Source: Lysinibacillus alkalisoli (GTDB lineage: Bacteria; Bacillota; Bacilli; Bacillales_A; Planococcaceae). Taken from it: a DNA stretch of 64,000 nt. The translations under genes and the position numbers were made by a program. The notes under the pieces were generated by a model. The model was not told the origin of the DNA and did not search any database. It saw only the letters and a program-made list of their open reading frames with translations. This document shows, piece by piece, positions 42,397-54,256 of this stretch. Positions within the stretch are counted from its first letter, which is position 1. Each line of letters starts with the position of its first letter. The stretch covers positions 310,001 through 374,000 of the forward strand of contig NZ_BMJT01000002.1 of NCBI RefSeq assembly GCF_014643595.1, given 5' to 3'.

Positions 42397-44103
42397 ATGG
42401 ATTCAATGAAAGGTTTATGGACATATGTGCGGCAAAGTAAAGTACCAAAAGCTTTAATGGCAGGCACATTCTTTTTAAGTATTTTAGAAACAGTATTTGG
42501 TTTAGCTGTACCATTAATCACGATGCGTATGATTAATGATTTTTCAGTGAAAGGCTTTTCATTTAACATACTAATTATTGTTGGCATCTTTTTACTTGTA
42601 CAAGCCATATTATCTGGGATTACATTTTATGCAATGCGCATTATAGGTGAGAAAGTGATTGCTAGCATGCGGAACAACGTATGGTCGCATGTTTTACGTA
42701 TGCGTGTGCCTTATTTTGACGAACATGAGTCTGGTGAGACAATGAGTCGTATCACACAAGATACGAATGTAATTAAAGAGTTAATTACGGAACAAATCAT
42801 TAGTTTTATTACAGGTTTATTAGCCATTATTGGCTCGATTGCTGTGTTGTTATGGATTGACTGGAAAATGACATTACTAATGCTAATTGCTGTACCTTTA
42901 ACGATTGCTGTGATGTTACCATTAGGGCAAAAGATTAACAAAGTAGCAAAAGCTAATCAAGATGAGCTTGCAAGCTTTAGCGGACAATTAGGCAGAGTAT
43001 TAACGAATATTCGTCTTGTGAAGTCTGTGCAAACAGAGGATTTAGAAGCGGAAAATGGTGCGAAAAAAATTCAGCAACTTTATCATTATGGATTGAAAGA
43101 AGCACGCATCTTAGCTGTACTGTCGCCTATTATGACGTTAGTAATGATGCTTGTACTCATTGCACTCTTTGGTTATGGCGGGGCGCAGGTGGCTACTGGC
43201 AACATTTCTGCTGGAGCATTAGTTGCGATTATGATTTACTTAATTCAAATTATTGTACCGTTCACACAAATGGCAACCTTTTTTACAGCCTTGCAAAAAG
43301 CTGCTGGTGCAACGGAGCGTTTGCAAAGTATTTTAAAGCAACCTATTGAACAACAAGATGGCGTGACACCTAAACATGGGCAAGCGATTATTTTTGAAAA
43401 TGTAGCGTTTCGTTATACTGACAAACCTGTACTACAAAATATTAATTTTACTATCCCACATGGTAAAGTAACGGCATTTGTTAGCGCAAGTGGTGGCGGT
43501 AAAACGACCATTTTCTCTTTATTAGAGCGTTTCTACGAAAGAGATGCAGGTATGATTCGTTATGGTGAACAACCGCTTGAGACTATTGCATTAAAAGATT
43601 GGCGAGGCTTAATTGGCTATGTGCCACAAGAGAGCCCATTAATGTCAGGCACCGTTCGAGAAAACGTACTCTATGGTGCAGATACGACACAAGAAGCGGA
43701 TGTGATTCGTGCATTGCAGCAAGCAAATGCATGGGAATTTGTACAACAACTTGAGCATGGCATGGATACGCAAGTAGGCGAGAGCGGTGTGAAATTATCA
43801 GGTGGTCAAAAGCAACGCATCGCTATAGCGAGAGCCTTAGTCAATAATCCTGAAATTTTACTCTTAGACGAGGCCACTTCTAATTTAGATAATGAATCTG
43901 AAAGTCTTGTACAACAAGCATTAACCACTGCTATGGCAGGACGCACAACGATTATCATTGCCCATCGACTATCCACCATTACACATGCTGACCAAATTTT
44001 ATTATTTGAAAATGGTGTTGTAACAGGGCAAGGTACACACCAACAATTAGAAGTAAGCCACAGCTACTATCAACAACTTGTAAAAAAGGCGTTTCAGCAT
44101 TAA
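42397..44103 (+). CDS. Multidrug-type ABC exporter (half transporter)
   Basis: A 568-residue fusion of a six-helix membrane domain (residues 15-310) and an ATPase domain. Walker A is unusual, SASGGGKTT, with S and A where most have G-P; the signature is LSGGQKQR, Walker B LLLDEATSNLD and the H-loop AHRLST. It should act as a homodimer like BmrA or LmrA. ATG after GGAGG. The MerR gene in front suggests drug-inducible expression. Confidence 0.9.
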   Translation: MDSMKGLWTYVRQSKVPKALMAGTFFLSILETVFGLAVPLITMRMINDFSVKGFSFNILIIVGIFLLVQAILSGITFYAMRIIGEKVIASMRNNVWSHVLRMRVPYFDEHESGETMSRITQDTNVIKELITEQIISFITGLLAIIGSIAVLLWIDWKMTLLMLIAVPLTIAVMLPLGQKINKVAKANQDELASFSGQLGRVLTNIRLVKSVQTEDLEAENGAKKIQQLYHYGLKEARILAVLSPIMTLVMMLVLIALFGYGGAQVATGNISAGALVAIMIYLIQIIVPFTQMATFFTALQKAAGATERLQSILKQPIEQQDGVTPKHGQAIIFENVAFRYTDKPVLQNINFTIPHGKVTAFVSASGGGKTTIFSLLERFYERDAGMIRYGEQPLETIALKDWRGLIGYVPQESPLMSGTVRENVLYGADTTQEADVIRALQQANAWEFVQQLEHGMDTQVGESGVKLSGGQKQRIAIARALVNNPEILLLDEATSNLDNESESLVQQALTTAMAGRTTIIIAHRLSTITHADQILLFENGVVTGQGTHQQLEVSHSYYQQLVKKAFQH

Positions 44104-44180
44104 CGATCTTCTGTAGTTTGCCATTATTTTTACATGTACGCACACTTACGTTATACTAGTAAGTGAAGGAGTGACGTATT

Positions 44181-44405
44181 ATGGCAAATTCCGCCGCTAA
44201 AAAGAAACGACTCGCTTTGCTGCGTCAAACAGGAAAAGATGTAACGAATGCACGTAATTACAATACGTTTAGTACACATGAACGATTGACAAAAACTAAG
44301 AAAGAACATATGACACAGTGTCAAAATAAACACAAAAGGCATACCCACCACTATGAAATGGACGGGGATGCCTTTTATTTGTATTACATATCATATTTCA
44401 TTTGA
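44181..44405 (+). CDS. Small basic protein of unknown function (74 aa)
   Basis: A 74-residue, strongly basic protein with MANSAAKKKRLALLRQTGKDVTNAR at the start; short proteins with such KKKR..L..GKDVT..R beginnings are met in other Bacillales, function unknown. Good ribosome site GAAGGAGTG. Its last 25 codons run through a terminator-like hairpin (44334-44376) and overlap the 3' end of the convergent GNAT gene by 22 bases, so the C-terminus may be recently altered or the hairpin may serve only the other strand. Confidence 0.62.
   Translation: MANSAAKKKRLALLRQTGKDVTNARNYNTFSTHERLTKTKKEHMTQCQNKHKRHTHHYEMDGDAFYLYYISYFI
44334..44376. terminator. Terminator hairpin inside the 3' end of the small basic gene
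   Basis: AAAAGGCATaCCC / GGGgATGCCTTTT. T- and A-runs on both sides let it work in both directions; on the minus strand it ends the thiamine operon. Confidence 0.7.
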
Positions 44406-45184
44406 ATTTGTTGTAGTTGTTCTTCAAAGCCTAAATCGAGTAAATATTGATACACCTCTGTAGTAATATCAAAATTATTTAATTGGCATACTACTGCACC
44501 ATACTTTTCATATAATGCGGTTATTACTGCTTCCACTAAGGCTTGCGTTGGCTCTTTAAATACAAGTTGATGTACAATAATGCAATCTTTTTCCACTTGA
44601 TAAGCCAGATAACCTAACCACTGCTCTTGTAAAAATAAATCTACCACAATAGGACTGCGTTTGATATGTGTTTGCCATGGGATATATTGTGGTTGCAAAT
44701 CAAGATGTTTTTGTTCAACTGCTGTTTCTTGTAAACGGATGGCAACTTGTTCATATGCAGTTAAACTGCCTTGTGCTACACCTAAACGATTAACCTCTTT
44801 AAAGTTAGTGGAGTCATATAAATTAATCGCTTTATCATTGCCAACAATCACTTCTAGTAATAATATTTTAATGCCTAATGCTTGTGACTGTGTAACAGCT
44901 TGTGCCACAAGTGAACGCGCAATCCCATAACCTCTGTACTTGGGCATTGTTGCCATGCCACCAATCCATGCAGCATCACCATCAATACCATATAACATAA
45001 TGCCTGCATAGTCATCTTCTACTGTGGCAATTGTTGAATATTGAGGGGATAAATCATAGGCAAGCAAACGTTGTTGAAATGCCGCCTCATCCATTCGGAT
45101 TGGTACAAAATAATCGGAAAATGCTTCATTCCATAATTGTGTTGCCGTTTCTGTTGGGAGTTGTTGCAATGATAAAAATGCCAT
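44384..45184 (-). CDS. GNAT-family N-acetyltransferase, two-domain
   Basis: A 266-residue protein with a GNAT domain in the first 150 residues; the acetyl-CoA loop reads MPKYRGYGIARSLV and the C-terminal strand NLYDSTNFKEVNRLG. The rest looks like a second, degenerate GNAT-like half. Substrate unknown. ATG behind AAGGAGG. It is the last gene of the thiamine-transport transcript. Confidence 0.8.
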   Translation of the reverse strand: MAFLSLQQLPTETATQLWNEAFSDYFVPIRMDEAAFQQRLLAYDLSPQYSTIATVEDDYAGIMLYGIDGDAAWIGGMATMPKYRGYGIARSLVAQAVTQSQALGIKILLLEVIVGNDKAINLYDSTNFKEVNRLGVAQGSLTAYEQVAIRLQETAVEQKHLDLQPQYIPWQTHIKRSPIVVDLFLQEQWLGYLAYQVEKDCIIVHQLVFKEPTQALVEAVITALYEKYGAVVCQLNNFDITTEVYQYLLDLGFEEQLQQIQMKYDM

Positions 45185-45196
45185 AATAAAACCTCC

Positions 45197-45928
45197 TTAT
45201 AGTCGGTAAAAATGTTTAGTGTTAGCAAGTAAAATAGCTGCTGTTTTTTGTATGGATAACTGTTTAATTTGGGCAATAGTAGCAATACTTTCATTCATCA
45301 TATGAGGTGTTGTTACTTGTTGTTGGAACGGTCCATCAAAACGCCATGGCCCATCTGTTTCAATCATCATTTGCGATAGAGGATAATGTTCAACAAGTTG
45401 TTGTATCTCTTTCTCATAGCAAACATCAGGCGTAACAGATATATAGTATCCCATATTTTTCATACGTTCAGTTGTTTTCCTGTCACCTTTAAACCAATGA
45501 AAATGAGCACGCCGAATCTCATATTCTTCTAACATATCACATACTTCTATAGCATCTTCATAAACAGCATGTAAAATGATTGGTTTATCTAATGCTTTCG
45601 CTAACAGCATAAATTTTCCAAGCAAACGTTTATGTGATTCACGATCAATCTGACTATAGTATGGCAAACCTACTTCACCAATCGCAACCATTTTGCTAGC
45701 GTTTTCATAAATAAATTGAAATAAAGACGTTTCGTCCTGTAATACCGCTTGTTCAGGGTGATAGCCAAAAGCTGGCTTCACACATGGGTAATAGGTAGCG
45801 AGTTGTAAATTTCTCTTGGCACTTGCCAAATCCATTGATACGGCAATAAAAGCCTCAACATCACTATGTAAAATATGCCATTGTTCTTTCTCTGCATACT
45901 GATCTAAATGAATATGTGCATCAATCAT
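45197..45928 (-). CDS. TatD-family metal-dependent hydrolase
   Basis: A 243-residue TIM-barrel hydrolase of the TatD group: HIHLD at the start for metal binding, GEVGLPYY with the conserved glutamate, ILHAVYED, HFHWFKG and IETDGPW near the end. Family members are 3'-5' DNases or deacylases. It overlaps the ABC ATPase by four bases (ATGA), so it belongs to the riboswitch-controlled operon although its link to thiamine is unclear. Confidence 0.83.
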   Translation of the reverse strand: MIDAHIHLDQYAEKEQWHILHSDVEAFIAVSMDLASAKRNLQLATYYPCVKPAFGYHPEQAVLQDETSLFQFIYENASKMVAIGEVGLPYYSQIDRESHKRLLGKFMLLAKALDKPIILHAVYEDAIEVCDMLEEYEIRRAHFHWFKGDRKTTERMKNMGYYISVTPDVCYEKEIQQLVEHYPLSQMMIETDGPWRFDGPFQQQVTTPHMMNESIATIAQIKQLSIQKTAAILLANTKHFYRL

Positions 45929-46659
45929 GCTTTCTCCTCCTTAATCAGTGTAAAGAGTTGTTGTTTTAAGGCTATGAACTCAGTCGTGGCGAGCAGTGCC
46001 TCTTGTCTTGGACGGGCAAAGGGTACGTTAATGACTTGTTTAACGGTTGCTGGTCTTTTGGTAAGTACTACGATTTTATCTGCTAAATAAATGGCTTCTT
46101 CAATACTGTGGGTAACAAATAATACAGAGCGACGATGTTTCTCCCATACAGATAAGAGCCACGTTTGCATCTCTAAACGTGTAAATTCATCTAAAGCAGA
46201 GAATGGCTCATCTAAACATAATAATTCTCTATCACTTAGTAGCGCACGTATAAATGTCACTCGTTGCTTCATACCACCTGACAATTCAATCGGGTATGCC
46301 TCTTCAAATGACGCCAACCCTACGCGTGCTAGCCACTGTTTGGCCTCCTCCTTATTAGCTTTACCTTGTATTTCTTGCCCTAGCACTACGTTTTGTAATA
46401 CGGTGCGCCATGGTAATAATGATGCTTGCTGTGGCATATAACTCATATGCCCCTTCTCGCCGTTGATAGGGCGTTGATGTAACAAAATGGCCCCACTTTT
46501 CGGCGCTAAAATACCACCTATAAGTTGAAACAACGTACTTTTACCACTACCGCTTGGGCCAAGTATTGCCACAAACTCTCCTTCATTCACGGTAAAGGTT
46601 ACATCACGTAATACGTCCACTTCTCCAAAGGATTGATGCAATGCTTTGATCTCTAACAT
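45925..46659 (-). CDS. thiZ: Thiamine-precursor ABC transporter ATPase (ThiZ/SsuB-like)
   Basis: A 244-residue ATPase of the nitrate/sulfonate/taurine class: Walker A GPSGSGKST, signature LSGGMKQR (the SsuB/ThiZ form), Walker B LCLDEPFSALD and H-loop THSIEEA. With the permease and the THI5-like binding protein it makes a ThiXYZ importer for thiamine or its pyrimidine precursor. Confidence 0.85.
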   Translation of the reverse strand: MLEIKALHQSFGEVDVLRDVTFTVNEGEFVAILGPSGSGKSTLFQLIGGILAPKSGAILLHQRPINGEKGHMSYMPQQASLLPWRTVLQNVVLGQEIQGKANKEEAKQWLARVGLASFEEAYPIELSGGMKQRVTFIRALLSDRELLCLDEPFSALDEFTRLEMQTWLLSVWEKHRRSVLFVTHSIEEAIYLADKIVVLTKRPATVKQVINVPFARPRQEALLATTEFIALKQQLFTLIKEEKA

Positions 46660-46662
46660 AAC

Positions 46663-47418
46663 TCACACCTCTTTTGCGCGACCTTTAACAAGGGTACGCT
46701 CTAATAACTGAATAACAGCAAATAATGCCATACTTAATAGCATAATCGTGAAAATGGCAACGAAGACACGGTCGATGCGAAATGAGGATTGGGCGTATGT
46801 CATAAATACACCAATGCCTTTTTTTGCACCTAACCACTCTGATATCACAGCACCCATTACACTATAAGTTGCAGCGATTTTCAAACCCGAAAATAAAGAA
46901 GGTAATGCATAGGGTAACTCTAGCTTCCAAAACGTTTGTCCTTTCGTTGCCCCCATCATTTGCATGTAATGCTTTAATGCGGGGTCTGTATTTTTTAAGC
47001 CATCCATTGTTGCTACAACGATGGGGAAAAAGCAAACTAAACTAATAATAATCAATTTTGGCAATAAACCGAAACCAAACCAAATAATAAGTAAAGGAGC
47101 TAATACAATGGTTGGCACATTTTGTGATAATATAAGCAAAGGATAAATCATGCGATTTACAATAGGTAAACGATGTAACATTAAAGCAATGATAAAACCA
47201 ATGCTTGCACCAATACATAAACCTACTAATGTTAACTCTATTGTCGCTAAAATATGAGGGATGAAATCAGGTAATGACTGAAAACCTTCTGTTACAATTG
47301 CACTCGGCGCAGGTAGTAACCACATGGGGATTTCTTGCCATCTTACAATTACTTCCCATAGGATAAATAAAGCGAGAAGGAACAGTGTTGCTGCTCCCCC
47401 TCGCTGCCATAATTTCAT
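46663..47418 (-). CDS. thiX: Thiamine-precursor ABC transporter permease (ThiX-like)
   Basis: A 251-residue permease with six transmembrane helices and the SsuC/TauC-type EAA loop (MMGATKGQTFWKLELPYALPSLFSGLKIA). It lies between the small thiamine-binding protein and the ATPase with one- and three-base gaps, so it is translationally coupled to both. Confidence 0.86.
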   Translation of the reverse strand: MKLWQRGGAATLFLLALFILWEVIVRWQEIPMWLLPAPSAIVTEGFQSLPDFIPHILATIELTLVGLCIGASIGFIIALMLHRLPIVNRMIYPLLILSQNVPTIVLAPLLIIWFGFGLLPKLIIISLVCFFPIVVATMDGLKNTDPALKHYMQMMGATKGQTFWKLELPYALPSLFSGLKIAATYSVMGAVISEWLGAKKGIGVFMTYAQSSFRIDRVFVAIFTIMLLSMALFAVIQLLERTLVKGRAKEV

Positions 47419-47419
47419 A

Positions 47420-47710
47420 TTAACGATACTTCTCCGTTAATGTATCCATTGTAATACCAGATGGTTGGTATAAAATTTTTACCTGTGTAATAACATTCAC
47501 ACAGCCGAGTTCGACCATCTTTTCATTCATTTTTTCGATAATAGCTAATAATGTAGATAATTCACCTTCCATTGTTGTCTCTAATGGGTGCACCTCATAC
47601 TTCACACCTGCATCGTCGATTACTTTAATCGCAGCATCTACTGCTGGAATCACATCTTCTACACGTTCTGTTTTTGGGATAATTTGCACACTAATTAATG
47701 AGTTCGACAT
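47420..47710 (-). CDS. Thiamine-binding protein, MTH1187/YkoF-like (DUF77)
   Basis: A 96-residue ferredoxin-like-fold protein: SVQIIPKTERVEDVIPAVDAAIKVI, then YEVHPLETTMEGELSTLL, the pattern of the MTH1187/YkoF family whose members bind thiamine or HMP. In Bacillus YkoF stands with another thiamine transporter. ATG behind AAGGAGG. It may buffer the imported ligand or sense it in the cytoplasm. Confidence 0.85.
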   Translation of the reverse strand: MSNSLISVQIIPKTERVEDVIPAVDAAIKVIDDAGVKYEVHPLETTMEGELSTLLAIIEKMNEKMVELGCVNVITQVKILYQPSGITMDTLTEKYR

Positions 47711-47722
47711 GTTAAATCCTCC

Positions 47723-48736
47723 TTATTTTTTCGGTAAAAAATCATTTGTAAATGCTTTTTCTGGATCAAATTCGCCTTCTAGTACACCATTTTCTGTCAT
47801 CCATTCGGCATAATTTTTCCAAATATCAAGTTTTTGAACACCCCATTGTGATGCATCGTCTTGATATTTATCCGCTAACCATTTTTGTGAGTTAATTACT
47901 AAATCTTGTGCTAAGTCAGGTTCAGCCGTTAGTAAAATATTAGCGGCTTCTTCAGGTTTATCGATAGCAAATTCATAGCCTTGTGCCGCTCCTGCTACAA
48001 ACTTCTCTACGATTTCTGGTTGTTTTTCAATCATTTTTTCATTCGTCGCAAGCACGGGGGTATAATAATCAAGCTTGTCACTATAATCCGTTAAATACAC
48101 CATATTAATGTCTTTGCCACGTAATTCCGCTTCAACACCTGTCCAACCGTAATAAATCCATGCAAAGTCCACATCTTTTTCTGTCATTGTGAAGAAATCA
48201 GTGTCACCTGCATTAATAATCTCCATCTTTGATACGTCAGCCTGATCAGCTTTCATAATCGTTTCAATCACAGCTTTTTCAATCGGTGAGCCCCATCCAC
48301 CATATGTTTTACCTTCAAAATCTTTTGGTGAGGCAATATTTTTATCCTTTGGTGAGGCAAAGCCAGATGTGTTATGCTGAATAATGGCTGCAATCGAAAC
48401 AAGTGGTACACCTTGCACACGGGCTTGTGTAATACCTTCTTGGTAGCTCACACCAAAATCTGCCTTGCCTGAAGCAATGAGTTGGTCAGCGCCTGCATCA
48501 CCGGGTTGAATGATCTCCACATCTAAGCCTTGCTCTTTAAAGTAGCCTTGTTGTTGTGCTACATATAAGCCTGTGTGATTAGTATTGGGAGTCCAGTCCA
48601 ATACTACTGTTACTTTCTCTAATGATGGCTCGTCACTTTTTTGACTGTCTTTCTTTGCCGTTTCGTCATCTTTTGCTTGACAACCGACTAATGCAAGCAC
48701 AGCTACAATCGCAACTAGCCACATGAATTTCTTCAT
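47723..48736 (-). CDS. thiY: Thiamine-precursor binding lipoprotein (ThiY/NMT1-like)
   Basis: A 337-residue lipoprotein with lipobox ALVGC and an NMT1/THI5-like body: VTVVLDWTPNTNHTGLYVAQQQGYFKE is the classic start of ThiY, the binding protein for formylaminopyrimidine (FAMP). The TPP riboswitch upstream fixes the pathway. I place the start at ATG 48734-48736 behind TAGGAGGAAC, not at an in-frame codon inside the terminator region. Confidence 0.88.
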   Translation of the reverse strand: MKKFMWLVAIVAVLALVGCQAKDDETAKKDSQKSDEPSLEKVTVVLDWTPNTNHTGLYVAQQQGYFKEQGLDVEIIQPGDAGADQLIASGKADFGVSYQEGITQARVQGVPLVSIAAIIQHNTSGFASPKDKNIASPKDFEGKTYGGWGSPIEKAVIETIMKADQADVSKMEIINAGDTDFFTMTEKDVDFAWIYYGWTGVEAELRGKDINMVYLTDYSDKLDYYTPVLATNEKMIEKQPEIVEKFVAGAAQGYEFAIDKPEEAANILLTAEPDLAQDLVINSQKWLADKYQDDASQWGVQKLDIWKNYAEWMTENGVLEGEFDPEKAFTNDFLPKK

Positions 48737-48757
48737 TTTTGTTCCTCCTAGGTATAC

Positions 48758-48796
48758 AACAAAAAGCACCTAGGGACACAGTATCCTTAGGTGCTC
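48758..48796 (-). terminator. Attenuator terminator of the TPP riboswitch
   Basis: Minus strand: GAGCACCTA...TAGGTGCT stem (48765-48772 with 48788-48795) followed by TTTTTGTTG. It lies between the aptamer and the thiY ribosome site, so TPP binding would end transcription here. Confidence 0.85.
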
Positions 48797-48821
48797 AAAT
48801 AAATTTGCGCAGTAAAGTTAT

Positions 48822-48917
48822 TCGTGTTCCCTACGACAGTATGAACTGTATCAGGTGCAAAGGGTATCCTAATTTCTTAGTCTCTCAGTGCGTCACTACG
48901 CACTCCCCCACGTATGT
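48822..48917 (-). promoter_or_regulatory. TPP riboswitch (thi-box)
   Basis: On the minus strand the conserved thi-box elements appear in order: GGGGGAGT, CTGAGAG, ATACCCTTTGCACCTGAT, and GTCGTAGGGAAC. A transcription terminator follows, so the operon should be off when thiamine pyrophosphate is plentiful. Confidence 0.95.
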
Positions 48918-48945
48918 TGTTCATTCAGCTTTTTTAGCCAACTTC

Positions 48946-48973
48946 ATTATAGCAGTTCTTTTACGTTTAGCAA
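48946..48973 (-). promoter_or_regulatory. Promoter of the thiamine operon
   Basis: Minus strand TTGCTA (48968-48973), 16 bases, extended -10 TGCTATAAT (48946-48951 for the hexamer). The hexamers begin at the very end of the upstream parC gene. Confidence 0.65.
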
Positions 48974-48974
48974 C

Positions 48975-51427
48975 TTATTTTTGCTCAAATATGTTAGGCG
49001 CGATATAGACGGTACAAATCGCACCCTCTACTTTAGTATCTACCTTAAACGAACCATTGGATAAGCGTTCATTATGCGGCAATGTTTTAACCGCAATGGC
49101 CTCTATATGTGCCTTCTCTGTCTCAATGATTAAGTCGCCTTCTTTAGCAATTTGTGTGGCAATAATTTTATGTGGATTATTTTTTAGTGTTGTTAAAATT
49201 TGCACTCCTCTTTGCGCACGGTTAGCTACAGGGACTTCTGTCGCCTTCATCTTTTTAACCGCACCACGCTGCGTTACAATAATGATGTCATCATCAGATT
49301 GTACCACGTTAGCAAAATTCACTTCCTCATCCTTTAATGCCATGGCTTTAACTCCGCCTGTACGTAAACCTGTTACAGGGACTTCCTCTACATCAAAGCG
49401 CAGCGCCTGCCCTTCTGTTGTTGTTAATAGCACCTGTGCTGTTGATGAGGCAACAAAAGCGGCAATCATTTCATCCGTTTTTTTCACGTTCATCGTTTTC
49501 ATTGCTCGTGAATAGCGAGAAACAACATAATCTGTCAGTGCAGATCGTTTTATTTGTCCATCTTTTGTGGCAGTAACGACGTACTGTTCCTTTTCATCCA
49601 ACGTAACAAAGCCATAGACAGCAATAATTTCTTCTTGTTCTTCTAATGGAATAATGCCAGAAATATGTTGCCCAAGGTCTTTCCAGCGGATATCAGGTAA
49701 CACATGGACAGGTTGATACATATACTGCCCACGATTTGTGAACAATAATAAGTGATGTTGTGTATTCATCGTTTGCTCGAATAAAATGTAATCGGACTCC
49801 TTCATAGCTAAGTCCTTACCATTTGAAGCAGCATGTGAGCGTAAAGATGTACGTTTAATATAGCCATCTTTTGTAACAGTCACTACCACATCTTCACTTG
49901 GCACTAATACATCAAGCGTCACTTCAATCTCCTCGATCTTAGCTTGAATCATAGAGCGACGTGGTTCTTTAAATGTTTTTTGGAGTTGCTTTAGTTCTTT
50001 TTTAATCACAGCAATTAATTTATTATCACTTGCTAAAATTGCCTCTAATTGTGTGATTTCAGCTTGTAGTGCCGCATGCTCTTGTTGTAAGGAAGTAATA
50101 TCGGTATTCGTTAAACGATATAATTGTAAACTCACAATAGCTTCTGCTTGTGCTTCTGTGAAGGTGAACTGTGTAATTAAATTATCTTTTGCATTGCGCT
50201 TATCTTTAGAGGCACGAATCGTATCAATGACTTTATCTAAAATAGATAAGGCTTTAATTAAACCCTCAACAATGTGTAAACGCTTTTTAGCGCGGTGTAA
50301 ATCATAATTTGTACGTTGTTTCACGACAGCTTTTTGATGGTCAATGTAAGCATCTAATAGTAAAGGCAATGTCATCATAGTAGGTCGACGATTATGAATC
50401 GCAATCATATTAAAATTGTAAGTGACTTGTAAGTCTGTAATTTTTAATAGATAATTTAAAATCCCTTGTGCTGGGATATCTTTTTTCAACTCAATGACAA
50501 CACGTAAACCTTCACGATCAGATTCATCACGCACTTCTGCAATCCCGTCCAGTTTTTTATCAATGCGTTGCTCGTCAATTTTTTTAACGAGATTCGCTTT
50601 ATTCACATCGTAAGGTAATTCGGTAATCACGATTTGCTCTTTATTACCTTTTAATGTTTCGATGGTAGACTTGGCACGAACTACAATTTTACCACGCCCT
50701 GTTTCATACGCCTTTTTAATCCCGTCAACCCCTTGAATGGTCCCCCCTGTTGGGAAGTCTGGGCCCTTCAAGACTGTCATTAACTCCTCGACAGAAGATG
50801 TCGGCTTACTTAAGCGCATAAGCACAGCCTCAATAACTTCGTCTAAATTATGAGGTGGGATGTCTGTAGCATACCCTGCTGATATGCCTGTTGAACCATT
50901 GACAAGTAGATTAGGGAATCGAGCTGGTAGAACAGTTGGCTCTAAATCTTGTTCATCAAAGTTAGGAATAAACTTAATGGCAATATGCTCATCACCATCT
51001 GCACTTGCCTCTTTAAATTTATTAATATCACGCAACATTTCTGCTGCAATTGTTGATAATCTTGCCTCTGTATAACGCATCGCAGCAGCAGGATCACCAT
51101 CTACTGAACCATTGTTACCATGCATTTCAATTAACATATGACGCGCCTTCCAGTCTTGGCTCATACGCACCATTGCCTCATAGACGGATGTGTCGCCGTG
51201 AGGGTGGTAATTACCAATAACATTTCCTACTGTCTTTGCGGCTTTACGGAAAGGTTTATCATGTGTGTTTCCTTCTTCAGACATGGCATACAAAATACGG
51301 CGTTGTACTGGCTTTAAGCCATCTCTTGCATCAGGTAACGCGCGGTCTTGGATAATATACTTACTGTAGCGGCCAAAACGGTCCCCCATAACTTCTTCTA
51401 ATGGCAAATCTTGAAACTTTTCTTGCA

Positions 51428-51428
<1 letters not shown>
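48975..51428 (-). CDS. parC: DNA topoisomerase IV subunit A
   Basis: An 817-residue type IIA topoisomerase A subunit. The winged-helix region contains the quinolone-determining stretch [13 protein letters not shown] (residues 74-86) and the active tyrosine Y119 in RYTEARLS. The C-terminal half is a beta-propeller with GQ/TKDG-type repeats ([22 protein letters not shown]). The position equivalent to Ser80 of staphylococcal GrlA is a threonine. It shares one base with the parE stop. It decatenates chromosomes with ParE. Confidence 0.95.
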
Positions 51429-53474
<2,046 letters not shown>

Positions 53475-53640
53475 TCAAAATCACACATACGCTTCATTTT
53501 AACAAAAATCTTGCGCTAACAACATAGGCTCCGTATGAAATTACACTTATCATCTTTTCAATATGATGAAATCTATGTAATATAGTAATTAGCACTAACT
53601 ATAGATACGAGGTATTAACCTACGACAAAGGAGTTCTACT

Positions 53641-54243
53641 ATGACAATTTTTTTACTTTTGCTCATTGCCTATTTGATTGGCTCTATTCCATCAGGTTTG
53701 TGGATTGGCAAAATCTTTTTTAATACAGATATTAGAGAACATGGCAGTGGCAATTTGGGTGCGACAAATACATTTCGTATATTAGGCAAAAAAGCAGGTC
53801 TCGTTGTAACATTTATGGATGTGTTAAAAGGAACCGCTGCTGTATTGTTACCACTTATCCCATTTTTTGCAGCTGCAAACATTCATCCTTTAATTTTAGG
53901 GATTACAGCTGTCATTGGTCATATGTTCCCTATCTTTGCAAGTTTTCGTGGTGGTAAGGCTGTTGCTACTTCTGCTGGGGTTGTATTAGGTTATGCCCCT
54001 ATGCTCTTTATTATTTTATTTATCGTATTTTTCCTAACGTTAAAACTTTCAAAAATCGTAAGTTTAACTTCTATGGTAGCCGCTTCAGTCGCTTTAATTT
54101 ACAGTATCGTTTATTATTTTGTTACAGGTGATTATGCCTTATTTATTTTAATATTCTTTTTATTTAGCTTTATTATGTACCGTCACCGTGCCAACATTAA
54201 GCGTATCAAAGATGGTACTGAACCAAAAGTCAAATGGCTATAG
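53641..54243 (+). CDS. plsY: Acyl-phosphate glycerol-3-phosphate acyltransferase
   Basis: A 200-residue membrane enzyme with about five to six helices and the PlsY motifs [44 protein letters not shown] and the late RHRANIKRI. It acylates glycerol-3-phosphate from acyl-phosphate in phospholipid synthesis. ATG behind AAAGGAG. Divergence from parE is the conserved Bacillus arrangement. Confidence 0.95.
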   Translation: MTIFLLLLIAYLIGSIPSGLWIGKIFFNTDIREHGSGNLGATNTFRILGKKAGLVVTFMDVLKGTAAVLLPLIPFFAAANIHPLILGITAVIGHMFPIFASFRGGKAVATSAGVVLGYAPMLFIILFIVFFLTLKLSKIVSLTSMVAASVALIYSIVYYFVTGDYALFILIFFLFSFIMYRHRANIKRIKDGTEPKVKWL

Positions 54244-54256
54244 GAGTGAAGAAGCA

